From positions 1 to 56,440 of the forward strand of contig JAHEGY010000015.1 in assembly GCA_024644875.1 (NCBI GenBank): DNA of 56,440 nt. Direction: 5' to 3'. Numbering within the stretch: the stretch's first letter is position 1; every line of letters begins with the position of its first letter. The position numbers and the translations under genes were made by a program. Origin of the DNA: Cyclobacteriaceae bacterium (lineage in GTDB: Bacteria; Bacteroidota; Bacteroidia; Cytophagales; Cyclobacteriaceae). Positions 15,916-25,109 of the stretch are shown piece after piece. The notes beneath the pieces are model-generated. The model searched no databases and was not told where the DNA came from. It saw only the letters and a list, made by a program, of their open reading frames with translations.

Positions 15916-17454
15916 TTATATTTCATGAAGATTATAAAACCGGTAGTGAAGATAATATTTATTGGTTTCCAGGATATTCAAAACATATTCCCATAATTTT
16001 TCATATGGAATTATTTCCAGCTCCTGATGCCAATCTGGAGGAATTTGAGATGTTAGAAGCTTTTTAAGATAATTTGATCCTTTTTCTGAAATGGATTTGA
16101 AATCATAGTTCTTCTCAACTATTATTTCCAACATCCTGATAAATATACTGTTCCTGTAATTATGCCTTTTATCTAAATGGACTGAACTTAATTTAGATAA
16201 TTGATTTAATTTATTCTTTAAGTTCTTTACATCTGCTTCTCTGAAATATAATAAAAACTGAATGATTAATGTGGCTATGTTATAGCCCTGATATTCTTTA
16301 TTAAACGCTGGTGTTTCTTCTTTGTATTTTTCCAGATCAAATCCCCACTTAACCAGCTTACTGTCATTTACAAATAACAGATAAACCCTGTATATGGTCC
16401 ATCGAGCTTTGTCAATATCATCAATCTTATGGTAGTTTTTATTTATTCTTACTGATCTGAACACATTAGTTGCCTGATGAAATTTCCCGGCTTTCATTAA
16501 TATAAGGAATTGATATTCTTTAAACCGGAACCAATCAACATGTCCGGATTTAAAGATATCTGAAGTATTGAAGGCATATTTAATTCCCTCTTCGGTATTA
16601 TTCAGCACGTAAAGTGCGTGCAATTTAAGAAAAGCTATTTCTTTGTATTGCAAGTCAACCTTAATTTTGGAATTATCTTTGGATAAATACTCGTTTTCAA
16701 GATATGTGGATACCTTTAGTATGCCGGCTTGGTTCTGTAAAATTGAATAATAGGCTATCTTCAATTTCTGAGCAAGTATATCCAGCCTTTTAATGTTATG
16801 CTTTTTTGATAATTTCTGAATTTTGCCAATTCTTTTCGGGATATCATCCAATATTTTTTCACATGAACTAATAGATTTATTCATCAACACCAGGGTATCA
16901 TAATAGATGTCCTCGCATTGATCAACAATACTTTTTTTGGGTATAATTTCCCGAATATCATTTTCAGAAATGTTCAATGGGGTGCATTTACCCATTCGAG
17001 AATATTCATTCCTGATCAATTTAAGGGATTCTAATGCAATCTCATACAATTCAAATTCGGTGGCGGTCTTAGCAATAGAAGGGATTTTCCTGGTAGCAAT
17101 ACAGTTGGCTCCTTCCATTATTAATATTTTTATCTGATGCATCTGGTTTAACAAGTCATAATAGACAGTTTGGTAGGCTGTATATTCCGATTTCTGATAA
17201 TCCAGAAAAAAAAGATTGTTTAATAGTTTCTGCTTAAGTTTTGCTTTTGTATTCCTGAAATTTCTGTTTCCGGGATCAGTCTTAAATAGTTTTTTCGCAG
17301 CCTCCTGTTCATTTTTATATTCTTTATTTACGAGACCATTATAAAGAATATTATCTTTGGATTTTTCTTTCTTTCTAAAATTCTGATTCACTAATTGAAG
17401 ACTTCTTTGACCTTTGTGTTTGACGACACCTATTAATTGCATTAGTTCTTCCAT
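15916..17454 (-). CDS. Conserved helical protein of unknown function
   Basis: A 512-residue cytoplasmic protein with no signal peptide or membrane segment. It is rich in Lys, Asn, Ile and Tyr and is almost certainly all-helical; the regular spacing of YY, AL and aromatic pairs suggests TPR-like or HEAT-like repeats. Recognisable stretches such as KLKQKLLNNLFFLDY and ALESLKLIRNEYSRMG recall a Bacteroidota family of uncharacterised proteins, but I cannot give it a name. It is not in an obvious operon: 66 bp separate it from cysE upstream on the same strand. A protein-interaction scaffold is the most that can be inferred. Confidence 0.8.
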   Translation of the reverse strand: MEELMQLIGVVKHKGQRSLQLVNQNFRKKEKSKDNILYNGLVNKEYKNEQEAAKKLFKTDPGNRNFRNTKAKLKQKLLNNLFFLDYQKSEYTAYQTVYYDLLNQMHQIKILIMEGANCIATRKIPSIAKTATEFELYEIALESLKLIRNEYSRMGKCTPLNISENDIREIIPKKSIVDQCEDIYYDTLVLMNKSISSCEKILDDIPKRIGKIQKLSKKHNIKRLDILAQKLKIAYYSILQNQAGILKVSTYLENEYLSKDNSKIKVDLQYKEIAFLKLHALYVLNNTEEGIKYAFNTSDIFKSGHVDWFRFKEYQFLILMKAGKFHQATNVFRSVRINKNYHKIDDIDKARWTIYRVYLLFVNDSKLVKWGFDLEKYKEETPAFNKEYQGYNIATLIIQFLLYFREADVKNLKNKLNQLSKLSSVHLDKRHNYRNSIFIRMLEIIVEKNYDFKSISEKGSNYLKKLLTSQIPPDWHQELEIIPYEKLWEYVLNILETNKYYLHYRFYNLHEI

Positions 17455-17520
17455 GATGCTATTATTTAGGATTAAAAAATAAAAATTCCTCTTAAAAATC
17501 TATCGGTTAAAATTTAACTT

Positions 17521-18360
17521 CTATGATACACTATTAATACCATCCCTGACTTCGATCTGGGATTTGTGATATACTCTTGAATTTGGAGGTATGCTCTCTG
17601 TCAGCCATACATTTCCACCAATTATACTGTTCCGGCCAATTATTGTACTTCCACCAAGTATAGTGGCTGCAGCATAGATCACAACATTATCTTCAATGGT
17701 AGGATGCCGCTTAATCTTTGCCATATCCTTTTTGACACTTAATGCACCGAGTGTTACACCCTGATATATTTTAACATTGTTCCCGATTTTGGTGGTTTCT
17801 CCAATTACTATTCCGGTACCATGATCAATACAGAAATTTGTTCCGATTGTGGCTTTGGGGTGTATGTCAATTCCTGTCCTGGAATGGGCATATTCAGTTA
17901 ATATTCTGGGTAACAATGGAACTCCTATCTGACAAAACGCATGTCCAATCCTATAGCAAGCTATCGCTAAAAAACCGGGGTAAGTTCTAATAACCTGGTC
18001 CCTGCTCCTGGCAGCTGGATCACCATCATGAATTGCTTGGGCATCATCAATCAACTGGTCGTAGATTCCAGGAACAGCATCAAAAAAAGCATCCACAATT
18101 TGCTCAGCAGGCTTATCCAAATAGGGTTGGGCATTTAAAAAGATTATCTTCAGATCATTCATTAAAATATCAGCATAAACATTCAGCTCTTCTCTGTTGT
18201 GAAAACTCTTCTCACTTAATTGGGGGAATAGGAGATCTAAAAGTCCCTCAGTGAATTTACATATAGCTGATCTTGAAGGAAGTGGATCCATTTCCTGATG
18301 TGTAGTATATAATCTATCAATAAATTTTCCATCCATACCTGTAGAATTTTCTATATGCAA
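17521..18360 (-). CDS. cysE: Serine O-acetyltransferase
   Basis: Transfers acetyl from acetyl-CoA to serine, making O-acetylserine for cysteine synthesis. The 279 residues have an N-terminal helical domain (about 1-150) and a left-handed beta-helix of hexapeptide repeats: TGIDIHPKATIG, CIDHGTGIVIGETTKIG with the catalytic His, then VKIYQGVTLGALS and ATILGGSTIIGRNSIIGGNV. The N-terminal extension (SRSAICKFTEGLLDLLFPQL) resembles the longer Bacteroidota and plant-like EpsC forms. It stands alone, which suggests its own promoter; none of the expected form is evident upstream. Together with sat-cysC it supports sulfate assimilation. Confidence 0.93.
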   Translation of the reverse strand: MHIENSTGMDGKFIDRLYTTHQEMDPLPSRSAICKFTEGLLDLLFPQLSEKSFHNREELNVYADILMNDLKIIFLNAQPYLDKPAEQIVDAFFDAVPGIYDQLIDDAQAIHDGDPAARSRDQVIRTYPGFLAIACYRIGHAFCQIGVPLLPRILTEYAHSRTGIDIHPKATIGTNFCIDHGTGIVIGETTKIGNNVKIYQGVTLGALSVKKDMAKIKRHPTIEDNVVIYAAATILGGSTIIGRNSIIGGNVWLTESIPPNSRVYHKSQIEVRDGINSVS

Positions 18361-18718
18361 TTTAGATCAATATTCACTATTAAGTAAGCTATTTACTGAA
18401 TAAATATTATCGATATTATAGTACCTCCTTAATTATAATAAGGTTTTTTTTCAAAAAAAGGTTCCAGATAATCCAACTTTGGTTCATATTTTTTAATATT
18501 TAGTATTTCTGATTAAAAATGTATATGAATAATAGCAATTTATCAAGGTAAGGACATTAGTGGATATGATGTCATGAATTGGCTTTTAAAATTGATTCAT
18601 GGTATGGCCAAGGATTTAAATTCAATATTTACGATGTTTTCTCAAAATGAGCACTTTCTATTATTAATTTATAACATTAATAGGTTATATTTGCACCTCG
18701 TTTTTAAATAAGGGAACA
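18361..18718. promoter_or_regulatory. Divergent intergenic region with -7 element for the lysine-rich gene
   Basis: A 358-base AT-rich gap between cysE (minus) and the lysine-rich gene (plus). It has no credible frame or RNA. TATATTTG at 18686-18693 fits the Bacteroidota -7 form TAnnTTTG and lies 25 bases before the ATG at 18719, so the transcript would have a short leader. A -33 TTTG at the proper distance is not clear. Nothing comparable is seen for cysE. Confidence 0.5.
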
Positions 18719-19165
18719 ATGAGTACAACTACAATTAAAAGAAAAGCCTTAAGAAACAGGGTAAGGGCCAAACAGAGAAAGTCATCTATTAAGAGGTTGA
18801 CCTCAAAACCTACTTTGAAAAATATTGATATTGAAGAAATTAAAGCAACTTTCGGGAAAAATACAACAAAAAAAGAGGCACCGAAAGCACCGGAGGCTGC
18901 GGATGAAAAAACAATAAAGCAGGAAAAGCAGGTAGTTGACACCAAGTCTTCCCCAAAAACGGAAGCTGAAGTTGAGAAAACTTCAGAAAAAAAGGCAGAA
19001 GCTAAAACAAAAAAGGCAGAAGCTAAAACAGAAAAGGCAGAAGCTAAAACAGAAAAGGTAGAAGCTAAAACAGAAAAACCAAAGGAAGAGAAATCAAAAT
19101 CGGCTGAGAGTACTGAGAAAAAGTCACCCAAAGCGACCAAAAAACCTGTAGCTAAAAAAGCTTAA
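18719..19165 (+). CDS. Lysine/alanine/glutamate-rich repeat protein, histone-H1-like tail
   Basis: A 148-residue very basic protein. The first 48 residues (start MSTTTIKRKALRNRVRAKQR) are strongly basic and look conserved; the rest is low complexity, built of Lys, Ala, Glu, Thr and Pro with a repeated KAEAKTE unit, ending KKPVAKKA. Such tails are seen in bacterial histone-H1-like and nucleoid proteins, and in some ribosome-linked proteins. The gene has a good -7 promoter element, a short leader and a perfect terminator, so it is a single-gene unit, probably well expressed. The function is unknown; DNA or RNA binding is inferred from charge only. Confidence 0.8.
   Translation: MSTTTIKRKALRNRVRAKQRKSSIKRLTSKPTLKNIDIEEIKATFGKNTTKKEAPKAPEAADEKTIKQEKQVVDTKSSPKTEAEVEKTSEKKAEAKTKKAEAKTEKAEAKTEKVEAKTEKPKEEKSKSAESTEKKSPKATKKPVAKKA
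18992..19075 (+). repeat. Four tandem 21-bp units inside the lysine-rich gene
   Basis: Four near-identical 21-base copies beginning at 18992, 19013, 19034 and 19055, each of the form aaggcagaagctaaaaca plus three bases. They encode K-A-E-A-K-T-[K/E] heptads. Only a few bases differ between copies, so length variation between strains by slippage is likely. Confidence 0.9.
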
Positions 19166-19197
19166 GAAAAAGTATACGGATACTATATTTTGCTTGG

Positions 19198-19221
19198 AAT
19201 CCCGCACGGCGGGATTTTTTT
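19198..19221 (+). terminator. Rho-independent terminator after the lysine-rich gene
   Basis: A perfect 8-bp stem AATCCCGC (19198-19205) and GCGGGATT (19209-19216) with loop ACG, followed by a T tract to 19221. The end of the opposite-strand phosphoesterase gene (19220) touches it. Confidence 0.9.
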
Positions 19222-19714
19222 ATCCCCTTTTACCCAATTCTATAAGTTGAATATTCTCAATTTTTCCTCTCGAAATACTGAACCTGACAATACTTCTTAT
19301 ATGATGAAAGCCCTGTCTACCTGCTGCACCAGGGTTAATATGTAATAATTTCCTTTCCGGATCATTCATTATTTTTGCTATATGTGAATGCCCACAGATA
19401 AATAAACCAGGATTTACCTCATCCAGTCTGCGTCGAATACTTCTATTATATTTAGGGGGGTAAGCACCAATATGTATGATGAATACTTTTAATCCCTCAA
19501 TCTCAAATACCAACTCTTCAGGATATTTGTGCCGCAAAGATGACTCATCAATATTCCCGAATACTGCTCTAAATAACTTGAAACCTGACAATTGATCTGC
19601 AATTTCGACCGATCCTATATCTCCAGCATGCCAGATCTCGTCACATTCTTCAAAATACTTATATATATTTTCATCCAGGTAGTTATGGGTATCTGATAAT
19701 AAACCAACCTTCAT
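19220..19714 (-). CDS. YfcE/MJ0936-family metallophosphoesterase
   Basis: A 164-residue small calcineurin-type phosphodiesterase. Metal-ligand motifs are in order: LLSDTHN (Asp and His near 7-9), AGDIGS (near 31-36), FGNID (near 52-56), and GHSH in ICGHSHIAK (near 110-118), followed by HINPGAAGRQG. The HGH-type motif is changed to HIGAYPP, which I recall in Bacteroidota members. Substrate is unknown; relatives act on model phosphodiesters. It lies 51 bp after an aldo/keto reductase gene on the same strand, so the two may be co-transcribed. Full length. Confidence 0.9.
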   Translation of the reverse strand: MKVGLLSDTHNYLDENIYKYFEECDEIWHAGDIGSVEIADQLSGFKLFRAVFGNIDESSLRHKYPEELVFEIEGLKVFIIHIGAYPPKYNRSIRRRLDEVNPGLFICGHSHIAKIMNDPERKLLHINPGAAGRQGFHHIRSIVRFSISRGKIENIQLIELGKRG

Positions 19715-19765
19715 AATTGAGGATTAATAAATAATTGAGAATAATTATCCCTTCAATAATGCTAA

Positions 19766-20764
19766 TCAGACATTCAGATCTAAACGAAGATCTTCAAGAT
19801 ACTTGTTAATAGTAAGGATATCTCCCTCTCCAATATTGATCTCACCTGCTTTAAGGTTTTCCTTAACCTGTTTCGCGTTCCTGGCACCAACCAATGCAGA
19901 AGTAACAGCTGGTTGTTTTATTGTCCAGAAAATAACAAGTTGCGCCAGGGTAATGCCATGATCCTTTGCAATAGGTTCGATTTTCTTTAAAAATTCATTG
20001 ATCCGGGAAAGATTGGGCTCCTTGAAATAAGGCGTTTGAGGTCGGTGGTCACCTGGGTTAAAGGCATATCCCGAGGTAATCTTACCGGTTAATACTCCAC
20101 GCTGTAGTGGGCTATATGCCAATATACCCTTCCCGGTTTGAAGACAATAAGGCACTAATTCCTTTTCAATATCACGAAGCACCATACTGTAGGGAACCTG
20201 ATTAGTAACAATTTCAGTAATGCTGTCAGCTTCTTTCATCTGACCAGAAGTATAATTGCTGACACCTGCTGTTAGTATCTTTCCATCTTTTTTAAGTTTA
20301 CTGATGGCCTCCATAGTATCATCAATAGGCGTTGTGGGATCATGCCAGTGTATCTGATATAGATCTATATAATCGGTTTGTAGGCGTTTTAAACTATCCT
20401 CACATTCCTGAATAATGCTCTCAGGTCCTGCATATCTATGTATTGAAACTTCTTCATTTTTAGAATCAGCACTTTTAAAGTAAAAGGAACCCTTGTTCGT
20501 ATCCCAACGTAGGCCATATTTTGTTAATATTTCCACTTTATCCCTTTTATCTCTAATTACATTACCTACAATTTCTTCACTTTTCCCAAATCCGTATATC
20601 GGTGCTGTATCAATGGAGGTCATTCCAGAGTCAATAGCCGTATTAATCGCTTCAAATGCATCATTCTCATCAGCACCTCCCCACATCCATCCACCTATGG
20701 CCCATGCACCAAAAGAAATAACTGATACTCTATAATTTGATTTTCCAAGATTTCTGTATTCCAT
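19766..20764 (-). CDS. Aldo/keto reductase
   Basis: A 332-residue NADPH-dependent oxidoreductase with a TIM-barrel fold. The catalytic tetrad is visible: Asp and Tyr in SIDTAPIYGFG (near 50-60), Lys in ILTKYGL (near 80-86) and His in YQIHWHDP. The C-terminal NADP-binding loop includes SALVGARNAKQVKEN. It resembles the general stress or YghZ/Tas-like AKR group (MEYRNLGKSNYRVSVISFG). The carbonyl substrate is not predictable. It is divergent from the TPR-SpoIIE gene and upstream of the phosphoesterase. Confidence 0.92.
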   Translation of the reverse strand: MEYRNLGKSNYRVSVISFGAWAIGGWMWGGADENDAFEAINTAIDSGMTSIDTAPIYGFGKSEEIVGNVIRDKRDKVEILTKYGLRWDTNKGSFYFKSADSKNEEVSIHRYAGPESIIQECEDSLKRLQTDYIDLYQIHWHDPTTPIDDTMEAISKLKKDGKILTAGVSNYTSGQMKEADSITEIVTNQVPYSMVLRDIEKELVPYCLQTGKGILAYSPLQRGVLTGKITSGYAFNPGDHRPQTPYFKEPNLSRINEFLKKIEPIAKDHGITLAQLVIFWTIKQPAVTSALVGARNAKQVKENLKAGEINIGEGDILTINKYLEDLRLDLNV

Positions 20765-20822
20765 AATTAATATTACCTAATTTTGAACAATCTACTATAT
20801 CTTATTGGTTATTATCAATGAT

Positions 20823-20843
20823 CTATATATTCGAAATATATAG
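20823..20843. promoter_or_regulatory. Perfect inverted repeat in a divergent intergenic region
   Basis: CTATATATT (20823-20831) and AATATATAG (20835-20843) form a perfect 9-bp palindrome around CGA. It lies between the divergent aldo/keto reductase and TPR-SpoIIE genes, so it could be an operator serving either one. It is AT-only and may be chance in this base composition. Confidence 0.3.
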
Positions 20844-20940
20844 AAATAGGGTATAAAAACATATTATAAATTTAGAATAATTGAAGCTGATTGATTAAAT
20901 TCTGATCAATTTTAAAGCTACTTAAAATATATTTATTTAA

Positions 20941-23202
20941 GTGATCAGGCTATTATTTTCAGTGATTTGTATTTGTCTATCCATACATATCAGTTATGGG
21001 ATTGATATTGACAGCCTTGAACAGAAATTGAACTCAACAAAAAACAGAAAGCGGAAAGTTGAGATCCTAAACCGCTATAATGCATCCTATACAAAAGGAG
21101 ACAAACACCATACAATAAACAGGTTCAGATCCGCTTTAGACATAGCACGGGATATTAAATACAGGGACGGTATTGCCACCGCACACTCTAATCTTGCCAA
21201 TTTCTATTTTCAGAATAAATCGGTTGACAGTGCTATATTCCATTATAATAAGGCACTTCAAATATATCGCGAAGAAACAAACGATAAAAAAACTGGAGAA
21301 ACTCTATTTAACATTGGATTTGTTTATTACGCCTCTTCAAATTACTTTGACGCTTTTGAATATACAGAGAGCGCTTTAGATATTTTTAGTATCAACGGTG
21401 ACATGGAGAATATGGCAGCTTCTCATACACTCTTGTGTGATATTTTGTACGGTTCAGGATTTGATGCCGATGCCATAGATCATTGCCTTATGGCTCTCAA
21501 CCTTTATACCAATCTTAAGTCAGTAAATGATCAATCGAATTTATACAATTCTATTGGAAGGATATATTTAGATTTAGAACAATTTGATGAAAGCTACAGA
21601 CATTTCAACCAGGCCTATTATTTAGCTGAAGTTGAAAATGATCCGTCAATATTATCTGAGTCTCTACGATACCTCGGGCAGTATTATTATGGGATCAAAG
21701 ATTTTGAAGAAGCATTAGAAAATTACGATAAAGCTCTTACTTATGTGAATCAAGATCCAGATATTGAGAAACTGGGGTATTTATTTTTAGATAAAGGAAT
21801 GGCTAATACAGGCCTGGGCCAATATGATTCAGCCGTTGTAAACTTGAAAGAAGCACTATTTTACGCCGATTCATCCTACAACCTGGAGCTAAGGGCCAAA
21901 GTATATTCTGAGTTGGGAAGCCTATACTCTGCAATTGAAAAATATGATATTGCTGTAGTATTCCTTAAACAAAGCCTGTTCGTGGCTCAAAAAATAAATG
22001 CAGATCCGATTTTAGAACAATGTTATAAGAACCTGGCTAATTTCTATGACCAGCAGAATGATACTGAAAATGCACTCAGGTATTTCAAATTATATACTTC
22101 TCATAAGGACACCTTGTTCTCAAATCAATCCGCTATCCAGATTGCCGAAGCAGAAGCCATATATGATCTTGAACAGAAAAACAAACAAATTGAAATGCTC
22201 ATGAATGAGAACCGGATAAGAGAAATGGAGGCAGGGAAGAAAAATATGATCAATATCTGGCTGATATCAGTGTTAATTTTCGTTTTTATATTAACGATCT
22301 TATTATATCGGCAATACCGCGTTCAAAATAAAGTCAACAAGGCATTAAACGATCAAAAAAATGCCATTAACCAACAAAAAATTGAAATAGAGATTCAGAA
22401 GGAGAGTATTGAAAAAGCTAATACTATCCTTGCTGAAAAGAATAAGCAAATAACCGATAGCCTGGAATATGCAAAAAGGATTCAATTATCGCTTTTGCCT
22501 GACAGCAACCTGTTACAGTCAAAGTTCAATGATACTTTTTTATGGTACCAACCACGGGATATTGTAGGTGGAGATTTTTATTGGTACGCAGAGTTTAAAA
22601 ACACTATTTGTCTGGTCGTTCTGGATTGTTCCGGACATGGAGTACCCGGGGCTTTTATGACAGTTCTGGCAAACACCCTGTTGAACCGGCATGTTTTCGA
22701 TCTGAAATCTGAAGATTCCCCCAGTAAGGTCCTGGGATTCCTGGATGATAATGTTAAAAAAGAATTAAACCAGCAGGGAATACAGCTTTCGGCTTTTGAA
22801 GGAATTGACTTAGCAGCCTGTATGATCGATAGAAAATCCCGTAATCTTAAATTTTCAGGAGCGAAAATGCCATTATACCACTATTCAGATGGCAAGCTAA
22901 ACCATATCAAAGGAAATAGATTTTCAGTTGGCGGTGGTAACAGTACTGTGAAAAATTTCAGTGAGATCAGTATAGATTTAAAAAGAGACGACGTCATATA
23001 CCTGGCTACTGATGGCTTCCAGGATCAATTTGGAGGTGAAAAAGGAAAGAAATACATGAAACTTCATTTTAAAAGTCTTTTACAATCAATAGCTGAACTT
23101 CCACTAGCGGATCAGGGCGAAAAACTGAAATCTGTTTTTCACCAATGGAAAAATTTTAATTTACAAACAGATGATATTTTAATAATTGGAATTAAGGTAT
23201 AG
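20941..23202 (+). CDS. TPR-repeat sensor with C-terminal SpoIIE-type phosphatase
   Basis: A 753-residue membrane protein, starting with GTG. A signal peptide (about 1-20) leads to a periplasmic domain of tetratricopeptide repeats (about 60-390; for example AIFHYNKALQIY, ALENYDKALTYV, AVVNLKEALFYA). One membrane helix follows (about 437-457, WLISVLIFVFILTILLY), then a coiled coil (about 460-505) and a SpoIIE/PP2C phosphatase with VGGDFYWYA, VLDCSGHGVPGAFMT and YLATDGFQDQFGG. It should sense something outside the membrane and dephosphorylate a STAS protein inside. Unlike the phosphatase at 10.5-12.6 kb it has no STAS or kinase gene beside it. recX lies 42 bp downstream. Confidence 0.92.
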   Translation: MIRLLFSVICICLSIHISYGIDIDSLEQKLNSTKNRKRKVEILNRYNASYTKGDKHHTINRFRSALDIARDIKYRDGIATAHSNLANFYFQNKSVDSAIFHYNKALQIYREETNDKKTGETLFNIGFVYYASSNYFDAFEYTESALDIFSINGDMENMAASHTLLCDILYGSGFDADAIDHCLMALNLYTNLKSVNDQSNLYNSIGRIYLDLEQFDESYRHFNQAYYLAEVENDPSILSESLRYLGQYYYGIKDFEEALENYDKALTYVNQDPDIEKLGYLFLDKGMANTGLGQYDSAVVNLKEALFYADSSYNLELRAKVYSELGSLYSAIEKYDIAVVFLKQSLFVAQKINADPILEQCYKNLANFYDQQNDTENALRYFKLYTSHKDTLFSNQSAIQIAEAEAIYDLEQKNKQIEMLMNENRIREMEAGKKNMINIWLISVLIFVFILTILLYRQYRVQNKVNKALNDQKNAINQQKIEIEIQKESIEKANTILAEKNKQITDSLEYAKRIQLSLLPDSNLLQSKFNDTFLWYQPRDIVGGDFYWYAEFKNTICLVVLDCSGHGVPGAFMTVLANTLLNRHVFDLKSEDSPSKVLGFLDDNVKKELNQQGIQLSAFEGIDLAACMIDRKSRNLKFSGAKMPLYHYSDGKLNHIKGNRFSVGGGNSTVKNFSEISIDLKRDDVIYLATDGFQDQFGGEKGKKYMKLHFKSLLQSIAELPLADQGEKLKSVFHQWKNFNLQTDDILIIGIKV

Positions 23203-23244
23203 TCTGATTGATTTATTGATGTCTTTAGTGAGTGTTTAAAATCA

Positions 23245-23748
23245 ATGGATAAGGAAAAAAATATACTGAATAAAAAAATATCAGAAAATGAGATCCTGAA
23301 TAAAATGTTCAGATATTGTTCCTATCAGGAACGTTCGGTTTATGATGTAAGAAAGCAATTGGAAAGGTATCGCGCAGATAATTCATTTATAAAGCAAATT
23401 ATTGAAAAATTGATTGTAGAAGGATTTCTGAATGAAAAACGTTTTGCTGAATCATATACACTGGGAAAACTAAGAAGCAATTCCTGGGGCAAAATAAAAA
23501 TCATGCAGGGTCTCAAAGAAAGATCAATTGATCACCAGATCATAAATGAGGTCATCGAATCCATTGACAAATCTGAATATCAACAAATAATTGAAAAGCT
23601 CATCCATAAAAAGTTGAAAATGATGCGGGATACTGATCCATATATTATTAAAAATAAGGTGGCCCGATATATAATCGGTAAGGGGTTTGAAAGTCATTTG
23701 GTATGGGAACAAATTAATAATCAATTTGAAAATTTAAATTTTGTGTAA
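23245..23748 (+). CDS. recX: Regulatory protein RecX
   Basis: A 167-residue protein that modulates RecA filaments. It has the three-helix repeats typical of RecX: CSYQERSVYDVRKQL, then LIVEGFLNEKRFAESYTLGK and RSNSWGKIKIMQGLKERSID. recA is not adjacent. The gene lies 42 bp after the TPR-SpoIIE gene in the same direction. Confidence 0.9.
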   Translation: MDKEKNILNKKISENEILNKMFRYCSYQERSVYDVRKQLERYRADNSFIKQIIEKLIVEGFLNEKRFAESYTLGKLRSNSWGKIKIMQGLKERSIDHQIINEVIESIDKSEYQQIIEKLIHKKLKMMRDTDPYIIKNKVARYIIGKGFESHLVWEQINNQFENLNFV

Positions 23749-23865
23749 ACTTTAGACTGGGCAAAATTGATTTGTCCCTTCTCAAATCCTTGGGTATTTA
23801 TTAATAGAATAGTATCTATTGTAGGTAATATGGCATAACTTTATACTCCAATTTATTTAGTCTGA

Positions 23866-24375
23866 ATGGATTTAAAAATAACTGCAAAACTTGTATTGGA
23901 TCAACTGGTAGTCGTTTTGGACCAAATGAAGGCGGATCATTACGATTTGAATATACAAATATTAAATGCTTCTGTAAGCCAGCATGTAAGGCATATACTT
24001 GAATTTTATATCTGTTTATTTGATGGATTGCAATCCGGAATGATAAATTATGATAAAAGAAAAAGAGATCCTAGAATTGAGAATGACAAAGCCTTTACAA
24101 TAGAATTGATTAATGAAATAAAAGAAAAGATCAGCAATCAAACAGTAAATGATGATCTCAGCCTGGAATTGAAATACGGAGAAGAAGAATCTGATGCTAG
24201 TATCCGCTTATCCACCAATTATTATAGAGAACTTGCTTATAATATCGAACATACTATCCATCATCTGGCCATTATCAAACAGGCTATAATCGAGCATTTC
24301 AATTATCTAGAATTACCCGAACATTTTGGAATAGCAAGTTCAACAGTAAGATTTGTAAATCAGAAACACAGTTAA
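23866..24375 (+). CDS. DinB-like four-helix protein
   Basis: A 169-residue protein with the DinB/YfiT four-helix-bundle pattern. Histidines at the usual metal-binding places are in SQHVRHILEFY (near 44-54) and NIEHTIHHLAII (near 126-137). DinB superfamily members are metal-dependent thiol transferases or have unknown function. Since BshC, a bacillithiol enzyme, is also in this window, a bacillithiol S-transferase role is conceivable but not shown. The next gene starts 2 bp after its stop, so the two are co-transcribed. Confidence 0.8.
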   Translation: MDLKITAKLVLDQLVVVLDQMKADHYDLNIQILNASVSQHVRHILEFYICLFDGLQSGMINYDKRKRDPRIENDKAFTIELINEIKEKISNQTVNDDLSLELKYGEEESDASIRLSTNYYRELAYNIEHTIHHLAIIKQAIIEHFNYLELPEHFGIASSTVRFVNQKHS

Positions 24376-24377
24376 AA

Positions 24378-25091
24378 ATGTGTACAGTTACATTCATACC
24401 CGTTTCCGGGAGTGAATATATACTAACATTCAGCAGAGATGAGCAAACCACCAGGCCATCGGCTACAGGCCCTGAGATATCAGAATTTGGATCCTATAAT
24501 CTGATGTATCCGAAGGATCCAAAAGGTGGAGGCACCTGGATTGCATGTGATAATACTGGCAAAACGGCCTGCTTGTTTAACGGGGCATTTTATGCTCACG
24601 TACCACAGTATCCTTACAGGCATAGCAGGGGGTTGATTGTTCTTGACTTTTTCAGTTTTCCTGATGTTCAAAGCTTCTCAGAAAAGTATAATCTGGATAA
24701 TATTGAACCCTTTACCCTGGTAATAATGCAAAACAGATCACTCCTTGAATTTAAATGGGATGGCGAAAGAAGATACCTTCTAAATCATGATTTTACACTA
24801 CCAAGAATCTGGTCATCTGCAACATTATATAATAAGGTAATTATAAATTTAAGGGAAAAGTGGTTCAACGAATGGAAAAAGGCTAATCAACGATTTAAAC
24901 AAAAAGATTTAATTGACTTCCATCTGAAAGCCGGAGACGGGAGAAAGGAAACAGACGTATTAATGGAAAGAAAAGAGTTTTCACTAAGAACTGTAAGTAT
25001 AACCTCGGTAGGTGCTATGCAAAGTAAGATACAAATGGAGTATCTTGATTTGATAAATAATAAAACGACGATAAAAGAACTGGAATACTAA
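24378..25091 (+). CDS. NRDE/TANGO2-family protein
   Basis: A 237-residue protein with the diagnostic N-terminus MCTVTFIPVSGSEYILTFSR and a degenerate NRDE motif, SRDEQ. This start with Met-Cys suggests an N-terminal nucleophile type hydrolase fold, as proposed for the family; the eukaryotic member TANGO2 has been linked to heme and lipid metabolism. Biochemical role is unknown. It lies between the DinB-like gene (2 bp gap) and the ATP-grasp gene (18 bp gap). Confidence 0.85.
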   Translation: MCTVTFIPVSGSEYILTFSRDEQTTRPSATGPEISEFGSYNLMYPKDPKGGGTWIACDNTGKTACLFNGAFYAHVPQYPYRHSRGLIVLDFFSFPDVQSFSEKYNLDNIEPFTLVIMQNRSLLEFKWDGERRYLLNHDFTLPRIWSSATLYNKVIINLREKWFNEWKKANQRFKQKDLIDFHLKAGDGRKETDVLMERKEFSLRTVSITSVGAMQSKIQMEYLDLINNKTTIKELEY

Positions 25092-25109
25092 AATCAACCC
25101 CTAAACTCT

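Noticed and set aside
18992-19075. CRISPR-like repeat
   Set aside because: Units are contiguous 21-bp coding repeats without spacers.
18685-19140. A long minus-strand frame (Ser/Phe/Val-rich) opposite the lysine-rich gene
   Set aside because: It is an antisense shadow of low-complexity lysine/glutamate/alanine codons; no start signal or family.
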